From contig JAILDF010000313.1 of assembly GCA_024689585.1 (NCBI GenBank), positions 1 through 32,579 on the forward strand: a DNA stretch of 32,579 bases, written 5' to 3'. A model generated the notes under the pieces. It made no database searches. It had not been told where the DNA came from and saw only the letters and a list, made by a program, of their open reading frames with translations. The DNA comes from Oribacterium sp. (GTDB lineage: Bacteria > Bacillota > Clostridia > Lachnospirales > Lachnospiraceae). The position numbers and the translations under genes were made by a program. The stretch's first letter is position 1; every line of letters starts with the position of its first letter. This document shows positions 1 through 8,420 of this stretch, piece by piece.

Positions 1-111
1 GTAGGCCGGAGCCGGTGGGCATCCATTTGAATGCGAGTCGCCTCGTCGGAAAAATCTAAGACAGGACTCAGCTCAACGCATTCAAATGGACGCCCACCGG
101 CCCCGTCCTAC
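1..111. repeat. Long imperfect inverted repeat (arms 1-35 and 77-111, 41-nt spacer), family A
   Basis: gtaggccggagccggtgggcatccatttgaatgcg versus reverse complement of 77-111 (gtaggacggggccggtgggcgtccatttgaatgcg): 32/35 match. Confidence 0.9.
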
Positions 112-288
112 TCATCTACCATCTGAACTGTTCCAAAATCAAAGGAAATCTGAAAAGTTTTGGTAAGGTTTTAGAGCCTCTCCTCATGGTACTATATACG
201 TACTAAAAGGGGAGGTTTGCTTTATCCGACCGGCAACAGGGAAACATTTTTACAGTACACCTTTTATTACGAGGAGTCGGATGTCAGC

Positions 289-1773
289 ATGATGAATAAT
301 ATGAAGAATTACAAGAAATATTTACATAAAATCACTGCCGGTATGATGGTGGCGGTTATGTCAACATTATCCATATCATCTACAGTTCTTGCGGACAATG
401 AGGTTTCCGTGGTCATTTCAGAATACGGGCCTTTGAGTGCACAGATGGGTGAAACTGAGGCTGCCGTGGCAAATGAGGGGCTGGAGGTTTCGGTTTCCGA
501 TACTGTGGTATCAGATGCAGCCGGCACTTCTCAGGTTGTTGAGGCAGGAGCTTCTGTTACGGTCGAGGTTTCAGGAACCGGTTCTTCAGCAGCTTCACAG
601 ACCTCAGAAGGTGCTCAGGCGACAGCTGCCACTGCTGCAGGTACAAACCAGTCTGCTCAGATTACGGAAACATCGGCTGCAGCAGGCCAGGCTGTTCAGA
701 CTTCAGAAACAAGCGGCACTCAGGTTGCGGAAACATCTTCAGGAACTGAAAGCTCTTTGTATTCAGCACCTACCGCAGGATCGGTTCAGGTTTCAGGGAC
801 TACAACAGCACCTGACCAGGCAACAGTTACAGTTCAATCTGCGGATAGTACAACATCTGCATCCGGTCAGACTTCCGGAACAGTTCAGTCAACAGATTCC
901 ACAACATCAGCAACCACTGAGGCCGCAGCTTCAGAAGCTCAGACGGGCAACTACTTCCAGTCTGCAGCTACAGGTTCAAAATTTGTAAAGACTGCCCTTA
1001 CAGCTACACCTGATGTGAATGCAAACTTTATGATTCTTGTGGATGCGGATTCAAACCTTATTGTGGCTGAGAAGAATGGGGAATCAAAGATGTATCCCGC
1101 ATCCATGACCAAGGTCATGACTCTTCTTGTTGCATGTGAGAACATTACCGATCTTGATCAGGAAGTGGAGATCACAAGCGATATCATTGATTATGTTAAT
1201 GATAATGACGCTTCAAACTGTGGCTTCAAGGCAGGGGAGATTCTAACCGTTAAGGATCTTTTGTATGGTCTTATTCTTCCGTCAGGAGCTGATGCGGCTC
1301 TTGCTCTTGTAAGACTTATCGCAGGTTCCGAAAAGCAGTTCGTAAATCTCATGAATCAGAAGGCCCAGGAGCTTGGTATATCCTCAACAACTCACTATAC
1401 CAACAGTACCGGTCTTTACAATGATAACCATTACACTACCGCAAAGGACATGGCATTGGTCATGAAATACGCTATGGCAAATCCTTACGCAAGTGCAATT
1501 CTTTCAACAAGAAACTACACAACCAAAGCCAGCAACAAGCATAGTTCAGGAATCAGTTTCTCAAACAAATTCCTGACCCGCATAGATACCCAGTCCACTG
1601 GCGGAAAGGCTCTTATGGCGAAAACCGGTTATGTTTCAAAAGCCGGCAACTGTGCGGTATCCTCCTTCACAGGTCCCAGCGGATCACATTATATCTGCGT
1701 TACCGGAAAAACCTCCGGCGCCTGGAATGTAGTCTATGCACATGCAGATCTTTATAAGAAATACGGAAAATAA
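289..1773 (+). CDS. Serine-type D-alanyl-D-alanine carboxypeptidase (peptidase S11 / DacA-like), secreted, with Ser/Thr/Ala-rich linker
   Basis: Signal-peptide-like N-terminus; SxxK motif in YPASMTKVM, KTG motif in LMAKTGYVSKAGNC; gaggag 13-18 nt upstream of ATG 289 (ORF track begins at an upstream TTG with no spacing to its SD). Confidence 0.88.
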   Translation: MMNNMKNYKKYLHKITAGMMVAVMSTLSISSTVLADNEVSVVISEYGPLSAQMGETEAAVANEGLEVSVSDTVVSDAAGTSQVVEAGASVTVEVSGTGSSAASQTSEGAQATAATAAGTNQSAQITETSAAAGQAVQTSETSGTQVAETSSGTESSLYSAPTAGSVQVSGTTTAPDQATVTVQSADSTTSASGQTSGTVQSTDSTTSATTEAAASEAQTGNYFQSAATGSKFVKTALTATPDVNANFMILVDADSNLIVAEKNGESKMYPASMTKVMTLLVACENITDLDQEVEITSDIIDYVNDNDASNCGFKAGEILTVKDLLYGLILPSGADAALALVRLIAGSEKQFVNLMNQKAQELGISSTTHYTNSTGLYNDNHYTTAKDMALVMKYAMANPYASAILSTRNYTTKASNKHSSGISFSNKFLTRIDTQSTGGKALMAKTGYVSKAGNCAVSSFTGPSGSHYICVTGKTSGAWNVVYAHADLYKKYGK

Positions 1774-1861
1774 TGCCGTATCCCTCAGCAGGCTGTCAGA
1801 TATACCCGGCAGTCATACGTATGCACTAGCATGCACAGTTCAGACATAACTCATATTCATT

Positions 1862-1893
1862 ATCCGTCGCCTCTTTGGCGGCGGATTTCTTTT
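1862..1893 (+). terminator. Rho-independent terminator downstream of the carboxypeptidase
   Basis: atccgtcgcc-tcttt-ggcggcggat stem (one G-U) followed by ttctttt. Confidence 0.8.
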
Positions 1894-2061
1894 ATATAAA
1901 CTCTTCTTAAGACGATATTAAATAGGTATAGCATTAAATCCTGTGCTATAATTTTACCTAGATTGTGTTGTGTCAGGTTTTCCCTGAAAGCCTGATATGT
2001 AACACCGGTTCAATGGGAAGTGTAGTTTCACCGGACCGGTGTTCATAAAATGGAGGTTTAT

Positions 2062-3747
2062 ATGTCCGGACTTTTGGAAGATCTCGTCGACCCCGCGAAA
2101 ATCGTCGTGATAAAAATAGGAAGTGTTCCCAAGCAGTTCAGAGTGGAAAAAGAGCTCGCCATCGGCAAGCAGAGTCTGTTCCACTTTAAAAATGATGACA
2201 AAATCTCTTTGGAATATCCCCTTCTTGATAAAAAGCAGGGGAAGCTGAGCCATACCTTCGGAAACTGGCATTATGCCAATCTCACAGACAGCAATGTCAC
2301 CACCATCAATGACGTAGATGTGGAATTTGGTTCTTATACCATACTTAAAAACGGTGATGTTATCCGAATTAAGAATGACGAGGATATGCTCATATTTGTT
2401 TTCCTGAAGAAATTTGCGGGAAATCTGGAGTGGAAGCGTGTGCCTCTCAATCCGGAGCAAAAGGTATATCATATCTACAGTCATGTCAGTGATTATCTGA
2501 AAAACCGAAAGGGAGAGCCAGCTGCTTCTACAGATGAAACAAGGACAGAATCGGAGCACCATGCTGTGGTACGTTATACTAACGGAAGCTGGTACGTTGA
2601 AGACATTGACACCACAAGAGGTGTCCTTGTGAACCAGAACAAGATTGAAGGTTCAAGGAAGCTGGAGCTTTATGATGTTATAAACATTGGCGATACCCAT
2701 TTTGTTTTTGTAGGGGACTATCTTGCTTATAATCATGAAACCTTCAAAAACCATGACCTGGAGATCCATATCCAGGAGCGTTCCGTGCGGAACATGTTTA
2801 AAAAGCAGATTCTCCTGAAAGACATTAACCTGAAGATAGAACCGGGAAATATGGTTCTGATCCTGGGAGGTTCCGGTGCAGGTAAGACCACATTTATCAA
2901 TGCTGTCACAGGTTACGAGAAAGCAAAGGCAGACATCACCCAGGGTGATCTTAATGTTTATAATGACTATTCAAAAATGAAATACAAGATCGGCATGGTT
3001 CCACAGCAGGATCTTCTTCGTGGAGACGATACCGTTATCATGACCCTCACCAATGCTGCGGAAATGCGCATGCCAAGTGATACAAGCTTTGAAGCCCGAA
3101 GGGCCCGTGTTCAGGATACCCTTGACCTCTTTGGTCTTGATGCGGTTAAGAATGAACTGGTTGATAAACTTTCAGGCGGTCAGAGAAAGCGACTTTCCAT
3201 AGCTGTTGAATTCGTAGCGGATCCAAGCCTTTTCATTCTTGACGAACCGGATTCCGGTCTTGACGGAGTTATGGCCCGGGATCTTATGAGACAGCTCAGA
3301 AATATCGCCGACCAGTACAAGATAGTTATGGTCATCACCCACACACCTGACCGAGTTATCGACCTCTTTGACAAGGTCATCGTTCTGGCAAAGAACAGCA
3401 GTCATACCGGCCAGCTTGCCTTTTACGGAAGCATTAGCGAAGCTAAGGAATTCTTCAACAAGGAAACCATGGAAGACATCGTCCTTGCCATCAACAGCGA
3501 GGGAGAGGGCGGTGAAGGTCAGGCTGATGTGTTTATAGAAAAATTCGCAAAGCTGCAGGCTGAAAAGGCGGCAGCACCTGTCGAAAATACAGAACCGGAG
3601 ATTGATGATGCGGAGGTAAAAACCGAATCAGGAGAGAAGGTTGCGTCTGAAAATATTACCGCTGACGACAAGCCAAAAGCCGGCTCAGCTCCTTCCGGAG
3701 ACAGCTCCACTACCCCAAACCCGGAGGTGGAAGTATCACTCACATGA
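2062..3747 (+). CDS. FHA-domain-containing ABC transporter ATP-binding protein (ABCG/Rv1747-like NBD)
   Basis: Walker A GGSGAGKTTFINAVTG, signature LSGGQRKRLSIAVEF, Walker B LFILDEPDSGLDG; N-terminal FHA-like segments (HHAVVRYTNGSWYVEDIDTTRGVLVNQNKI...). GGAGG SD at 2052 supports ATG 2062. Confidence 0.88.
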   Translation: MSGLLEDLVDPAKIVVIKIGSVPKQFRVEKELAIGKQSLFHFKNDDKISLEYPLLDKKQGKLSHTFGNWHYANLTDSNVTTINDVDVEFGSYTILKNGDVIRIKNDEDMLIFVFLKKFAGNLEWKRVPLNPEQKVYHIYSHVSDYLKNRKGEPAASTDETRTESEHHAVVRYTNGSWYVEDIDTTRGVLVNQNKIEGSRKLELYDVINIGDTHFVFVGDYLAYNHETFKNHDLEIHIQERSVRNMFKKQILLKDINLKIEPGNMVLILGGSGAGKTTFINAVTGYEKAKADITQGDLNVYNDYSKMKYKIGMVPQQDLLRGDDTVIMTLTNAAEMRMPSDTSFEARRARVQDTLDLFGLDAVKNELVDKLSGGQRKRLSIAVEFVADPSLFILDEPDSGLDGVMARDLMRQLRNIADQYKIVMVITHTPDRVIDLFDKVIVLAKNSSHTGQLAFYGSISEAKEFFNKETMEDIVLAINSEGEGGEGQADVFIEKFAKLQAEKAAAPVENTEPEIDDAEVKTESGEKVASENITADDKPKAGSAPSGDSSTTPNPEVEVSLT

Positions 3748-3807
3748 AGGGCACCTCGGATATATCATCCGAGAAAATATTTTGTAAAAGAAATGAGGAA
3801 GCAGCAA

Positions 3808-4734
3808 ATGGATGACGCTATTCACACCGGAAGGTTAGGACAGGTTAATATTTATCTCGGAAAGCTCTTCCGCATCTTTGTTAATGAACGTGACTGGAAA
3901 GGACTTCCCCTGTCTGCAGCCATCGCACTGATGGTAGCTTTTGTAATGGGAAAGAGCCTCTTCACCAATATGGAAAGACTTAAGGCCGGATCCTTTGCCA
4001 TTGTCTGCGTCTGCATATGGAACGGTTTCTTTAATTCCATTCAGATGGTATGCCGGGAGAGGGCAATAGTTAAAAGAGAGCACAGGGCGGGACTTCATAT
4101 AACTGCATATATTGGCGCCCACATGATATATCAGGCCATAATGTGCCTTTTGCAGGTCATCATCTCCATCGTGGTATATAAACTTTACGGCATCAAATTC
4201 CCGGAGGAAAGTATCGTCACCGGATCCTTTACTTTGGATTTTGCCATCACTTTATGGATCATCACCTTTTCCGCAGATATGATCGCCCTGATGATATCCT
4301 GTATTGTAAGGACAACCACCGCCGCAATGACGGTGATGCCATTCCTCCTCATAATACAGCTGGTATTTGCAGGTGTTATCTTTTCCTTCAGCTCAGGACC
4401 TGCAGTTATAGTGGAAAAAATGACCATAAGCCACTGGGGCACAGTCGCCATATGTGCCGTTGCTGATTACAATTCACTTACATCACATGCATTGTTCTCA
4501 GCCATATACCAGTTCAGGTCAGTGCCCGAGGTTCAGTCACTGGTGGACTACATTCAGAGGACCGATATCCGTTACAAGATGGATCTTCTTTCAGCACAGT
4601 CCATGCAGAACACACTTTATGCCGGAACCATCGATAACATCCTCCATTGCTGGGGTGTCATAGCACTGATCGGCATTGTATGTATAACAATCGGAATCAT
4701 TTCACTGGAAATGATAGACAGAGATAAGCGATAA
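3808..4734 (+). CDS. ABC-2 type membrane permease, likely partner of the upstream FHA-ABC ATPase
   Basis: Multiple hydrophobic helices, ABC-2/ABCG-like layout directly downstream of the ATPase; gagga SD upstream of ATG 3808. Confidence 0.75.
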   Translation: MDDAIHTGRLGQVNIYLGKLFRIFVNERDWKGLPLSAAIALMVAFVMGKSLFTNMERLKAGSFAIVCVCIWNGFFNSIQMVCRERAIVKREHRAGLHITAYIGAHMIYQAIMCLLQVIISIVVYKLYGIKFPEESIVTGSFTLDFAITLWIITFSADMIALMISCIVRTTTAAMTVMPFLLIIQLVFAGVIFSFSSGPAVIVEKMTISHWGTVAICAVADYNSLTSHALFSAIYQFRSVPEVQSLVDYIQRTDIRYKMDLLSAQSMQNTLYAGTIDNILHCWGVIALIGIVCITIGIISLEMIDRDKR

Positions 4735-4755
4735 AATCCACCCGATAAAGGTGAA

Positions 4756-4809
4756 TCCACCGGGGACGGGACGGTTCTCGCCGGCGAGAACCGTCCCGTC
4801 CCCGGTGGA
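4756..4809. repeat. 54-bp perfect palindrome, family B element 1
   Basis: tccaccggggacgggacggttctcgcc|ggcgagaaccgtcccgtccccggtgga, 27-bp arms, no mismatch, no spacer. Confidence 0.97.
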
Positions 4810-4820
4810 CTTTATAAAGA

Positions 4821-4853
4821 AAATCCCGACGGACCAAACCGTCGGGATTTTTT
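4821..4853. terminator. Bidirectional intrinsic terminator between convergent permease and LacI genes
   Basis: aaatcccgacgg-accaaa-ccgtcgggattt perfect 12-bp stem, T-run on the right and A-run on the left. Confidence 0.9.
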
Positions 4854-4856
4854 GAT

Positions 4857-5867
4857 TTACATGGTGGATTCCAGCCAGTTCACAGAACACTTCAGTGTCT
4901 GATGAGGCTTTTCGGAATTCGTTTCTTTTATCTGATCTATGAGAATTTCGGCAGCTTTCTGACCTTCCTCATAGGCAGGCTGGACTATGGTTGTGAGCTT
5001 AGGGTCAGAATATATGGCCCATTCAACATTGTCAAAGCCTATGATCCCGAGCTCCTTGGGGATCTTTTCTTTTAACGGCTGGAGTGCATGATAGACCTCA
5101 GGAAGTGCCCAGCAGTTAGGCACATACACAAGGGCAGGGTGGTTGGCTTTCATATGGGACTTCACAAAATCCAGAACCTTTTCACCATCTATTTCCCCAT
5201 CCTTAATCTCAAGGCTCTCATAACTGTACCCGTTCTCAAGTATGCAGTCTGTAAATCCGGAGGATCTCTCTATGCGGGTACTGAGTCTCGATGGATCCGC
5301 TCCAATCATAAGAAAAGTTTTATAGCCCTTTTCCATAAGCTTTTCCATGGTTCGGTAAGTAGCGGTATAATTGTCCGTCTTAACCCAGTAGGCATCGTCC
5401 TCATAAACCTTACTGTCAAAATATACGAAGGGTTTTCCTCCTCTATTCAGTATCTTTGAGGTTTCATGAAATCCCGGTGTAGGCTGAATGATAAAACCGT
5501 CTGCCCCAAGAGTCAGCATCCTGTTTACATAACTTGCTTCCATCTCGGCATCATAGGAAGAATTGCCGATCAGGGTCTGAAAACCGTGCTTTCTTGCGGT
5601 ATCCTCGATTCCCTTAACAATCCTGTTGGAAAAGCTATTGGTAATGTCTCCGATGATCACTCCCATAAGATTGGTCTTTTTCTGATTCAGAGTACGGGCG
5701 GCGATATTCGGACGATAGTTCGTCTTCTCGATCATCTCCCGGATCCGTGCCTCGGTTTCCGGTGACATCTTATCGGTTTTTCCGTTCAGAAAAAAAGAAA
5801 CCGTAGTCTTGGATACCCCGGCCATTTCCGCTATATCTTTTATGGTTATCTTTCCGTCTCTTCCCAT
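4857..5867 (-). CDS. LacI-family transcriptional regulator
   Basis: N-terminal ITIKDIAEMAGVSKTTVSFFLNG HTH and periplasmic-binding-like effector domain (LMGVIIGDITNSFSNRIVKGIE; IIGFDNVEWAIYSDPKLTTIVQP). GGAG before the MGRDGK start. Confidence 0.94.
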   Translation of the reverse strand: MGRDGKITIKDIAEMAGVSKTTVSFFLNGKTDKMSPETEARIREMIEKTNYRPNIAARTLNQKKTNLMGVIIGDITNSFSNRIVKGIEDTARKHGFQTLIGNSSYDAEMEASYVNRMLTLGADGFIIQPTPGFHETSKILNRGGKPFVYFDSKVYEDDAYWVKTDNYTATYRTMEKLMEKGYKTFLMIGADPSRLSTRIERSSGFTDCILENGYSYESLEIKDGEIDGEKVLDFVKSHMKANHPALVYVPNCWALPEVYHALQPLKEKIPKELGIIGFDNVEWAIYSDPKLTTIVQPAYEEGQKAAEILIDQIKETNSEKPHQTLKCSVNWLESTM

Positions 5868-5917
5868 TCCATTACTCCGATCTGACATCCAAATCAACTG
5901 GGCTATATCTCAACCAC

Positions 5918-5965
5918 GTGCCAACAGGGACGGTTCTCGCCGGCGAGAACCGTCCCTGTTGGCAC
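5918..5965. repeat. 48-bp perfect palindrome, family B element 2
   Basis: gtgccaacagggacggttctcgcc|ggcgagaaccgtccctgttggcac, 24-bp arms, no mismatch. Confidence 0.97.
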
Positions 5966-6139
5966 CCTCTGGCATAAAACCGGTAAACTCATTGAATTTA
6001 CTTGATATTTAAATTCTAATTATCCGAACAATTATTGTCAACATGGCAGAATTCCCTAAAAAAAATAATCCTTATTTCCATGTGATTTTTTGATATGGCA
6101 TTACCGAAAGGATTAATGTATAATGAAGTCATTTCAAAA

Positions 6140-6155
6140 ATGTAAAGGCTTACAT
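6140..6155. promoter_or_regulatory. Operator-like inverted repeat in the maf 5' region
   Basis: atgtaa-aggc-ttacat perfect inverted repeat, downstream of a TATAAT at 6119-6124 and upstream of the maf start. Confidence 0.4.
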
Positions 6156-6178
6156 ATTTTCGTAAAAGGATAAATTAT

Positions 6179-6847
6179 ATGAGTATAGACCGCTTTATTT
6201 TAGCCTCCGGTTCCCCCCGTCGAAAAGAACTGCTGGAGCAGATAGGTATAAATCCGGAGATCATTCCAAGTGATATAGATGAAAAGGTCACCGGCTCTGT
6301 TCCCGAGGAGCTTGTGATCAGCCTCTCAAAAAGCAAGGCTATGGATATCGCTTCAAAGCTGCAGAAGTCAGAGAGAACCGATGATATTTCTCTTTCGGTC
6401 GGTACACCAGTGAGTTCTGAAGACATTTCCCTTGCAGCATCTCATCAGAATAAACTCACCCTCATCCTGGGAGCCGACACAATTGTTTCCGTGGATGGTC
6501 ATATCCTGGGGAAGCCTCATTCCCATGAAGAGGCAGCAGAGATGATCCGGTCCATTCAGGGGCGCAGCCACCAGGTTTATACCGGTGTCACCATCATAGC
6601 TAGAGACAGCGCAGGTCAGGATACCATTGATTCCTTTGCAGTAAAAACCGATGTTAATGTTTACCCCATGACAGAAGAAGAGATCACTGCCTATGCCGAA
6701 TCCTCAGAGCCTATGGATAAGGCCGGCGCCTACGGAATCCAGGGAGCCTTCGCAAAATACATTAAAGGCATAGAAGGTGACTACAACAATGTTGTAGGTC
6801 TTCCGGTAGCAGAAGTTTACCAAAGGATAAAACACCACATAAACTGA
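6179..6847 (+). CDS. maf: Maf family nucleotide pyrophosphatase (septum formation protein Maf)
   Basis: FILASGSPRRKELLEQIGI signature, LGADTIVSVDGHILGKP, DKAGAYGIQGAFAKYIKGIEGDYNNVVGLP. Confidence 0.95.
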   Translation: MSIDRFILASGSPRRKELLEQIGINPEIIPSDIDEKVTGSVPEELVISLSKSKAMDIASKLQKSERTDDISLSVGTPVSSEDISLAASHQNKLTLILGADTIVSVDGHILGKPHSHEEAAEMIRSIQGRSHQVYTGVTIIARDSAGQDTIDSFAVKTDVNVYPMTEEEITAYAESSEPMDKAGAYGIQGAFAKYIKGIEGDYNNVVGLPVAEVYQRIKHHIN

Positions 6848-6965
6848 CTCTGTTCCATAATCCTTACGCATCACCGGAAGGAACCATTTATCCAGCCCCC
6901 ATGCAGACCATGATTCCTGACATTCTTAAACCAACCTGATTGGAACATAATTAAAGGAGCACCAC

Positions 6966-8354
6966 TTGTATCACTATCTTTTTCGTTTAGACAGACTTTA
7001 TGACAAAAGTAAAATCGCCTGGGATGATCTCGAGTTTACCGACGTTGACCTTCGTAAACTCCTCATTCCCCTCATGATAGAGAATCTCCTGACCTCCTTT
7101 ATGGGTATGGCAGATTCCATGATGGTGACTCGTATCGGCAGCGCTGCCATCTCCGCGGTATCCCTCACCGATGCCATTAACACCCTGGTACTTCAGATGT
7201 TCTCGGCCATAGCCACCGGCGGCACCATCATTTGTTCCCAGTATATCGGAGCAAAGGATACAAAAAAAGCTAATGAAGCTGCCCGGCAGATAGTTCTTTC
7301 CGTCATGTTCATCGCCTTTCTGGTAATGCTTATTGCAGAGATCTTCAATGCCGGCATCCTGAAGCTGGTTTTCGGATCGGTGGATGATGCAGTCATGAAT
7401 GCCTCACGCATTTACTTCCGATTTACTGCTGCATCCTTCCCCTTCATCGGCCTTTATCAGGTCTGTGCAGCATTTTACAGAGCCGGCGGAAACAGCAAAT
7501 ATCCCATGAATATATCCGTACTTTCCAATATCCTTAACATAATAGGAAATTTCACATTTATATTCATATTTAAATGGGGAGTAATGGGGGCAGCATTATC
7601 AACACTTTTATCGAGAATCTTTTCCGCCATAGTGTTGACTGTTTCCCTTAGATTTCCGAGACAGCCCATCGTGATACGACATTATCTGGTAAAGCCGGAT
7701 CCCGGAATGATAAAGCGGATCCTTTACATCGGAATCCCTTCAGGCATTGAAAACGGAATGTTTCAGTTCGGAAAGCTGGCGATCCAGTCCTCGGTTTCAA
7801 CCCTGGGAACTACCGCCATCGCAGCCCAGGCCATGACCATTATCTTTGAAAGCATCAATGGAATTGCCGCCATCGCTGTCGGTATGGGGCTTATGACCGT
7901 CGTCGGTCAGACTCTGGGAGCCGGCAGAAGAGAAGAAGCCAAATACTACATTGTAAAGCATATGAGGATAGGCGATGTCATCATTATTCTTTCCTGTCTT
8001 CTGACCTTCGTATTTTGTAAGCCGGTAATGTTTCTGGCGGGCATGGAACAGGAGAGTGCACGTATCTGTTTTAACATGATGATTTATATCACCATAGTGA
8101 AGTGTCTCGTCTGGGTGCCAAGCTTCATCACTCCCTACGGACTGAGAGCTGCCGGAGATGTAAAATACTCTATGATAGTCTCATCTCTTTCCATGTGGCT
8201 TACAAGAGTTGCCCTGTCAACCATCCTTATCAGGTTTTTCGGATTTGGACCCATTGCCGTCTGGTACGGCATGTCTCTGGACTGGCTTGTAAGAGGACTT
8301 TTTTTCCTCCACCGATTCATGGGCAAAAAATGGCTCAGCCATAGCTTTCTGTAA
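6966..8354 (+). CDS. MATE family efflux transporter
   Basis: LLIPLMIENLLTSFMGMADSMMVTRIGSAAISAVSLTD and repeated 12-TM MatE layout; TTG start with aaaggag SD at 6953-6959. Confidence 0.92.
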   Translation: MYHYLFRLDRLYDKSKIAWDDLEFTDVDLRKLLIPLMIENLLTSFMGMADSMMVTRIGSAAISAVSLTDAINTLVLQMFSAIATGGTIICSQYIGAKDTKKANEAARQIVLSVMFIAFLVMLIAEIFNAGILKLVFGSVDDAVMNASRIYFRFTAASFPFIGLYQVCAAFYRAGGNSKYPMNISVLSNILNIIGNFTFIFIFKWGVMGAALSTLLSRIFSAIVLTVSLRFPRQPIVIRHYLVKPDPGMIKRILYIGIPSGIENGMFQFGKLAIQSSVSTLGTTAIAAQAMTIIFESINGIAAIAVGMGLMTVVGQTLGAGRREEAKYYIVKHMRIGDVIIILSCLLTFVFCKPVMFLAGMEQESARICFNMMIYITIVKCLVWVPSFITPYGLRAAGDVKYSMIVSSLSMWLTRVALSTILIRFFGFGPIAVWYGMSLDWLVRGLFFLHRFMGKKWLSHSFL

Positions 8355-8360
8355 TACGGC

Positions 8361-8404
8361 CGGTCAGCGTCGGAGGGCATCCATTTAAAACCGAGGCGCT
8401 GACC
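8361..8404. repeat. Inverted repeat related to family A (shares GGGCATCCATTT)
   Basis: ggtcagcg-tcgg...ccga-gg-cgctgacc stem around a loop containing gggcatccattt, which also occurs in the arm at 19-30. Confidence 0.7.
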
Positions 8405-8420
8405 TTGACTTATGCTTCAT

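Noticed and set aside
437-988. 183-aa + strand ORF overlapping the carboxypeptidase linker
   Set aside because: Alternate frame of a low-complexity Ser/Thr/Ala/Gln coding region; Leu/Gln/Arg-rich composition with no domain.
1954-2562. 202-aa minus-strand ORF opposite the FHA-ABC gene
   Set aside because: Shadow ORF across the gene start; no recognisable domain, opposite a well-supported CDS with SD.
4756-4809. 54-bp palindrome as the operon terminator
   Set aside because: No T-tract on either side, and a proper bidirectional terminator lies at 4821-4853; better treated as a repeat element.
6851-6947. tgttcca...tggaaca inverted repeat between maf and the MATE gene
   Set aside because: Only 7 bp with an ~83-nt spacer; likely chance.
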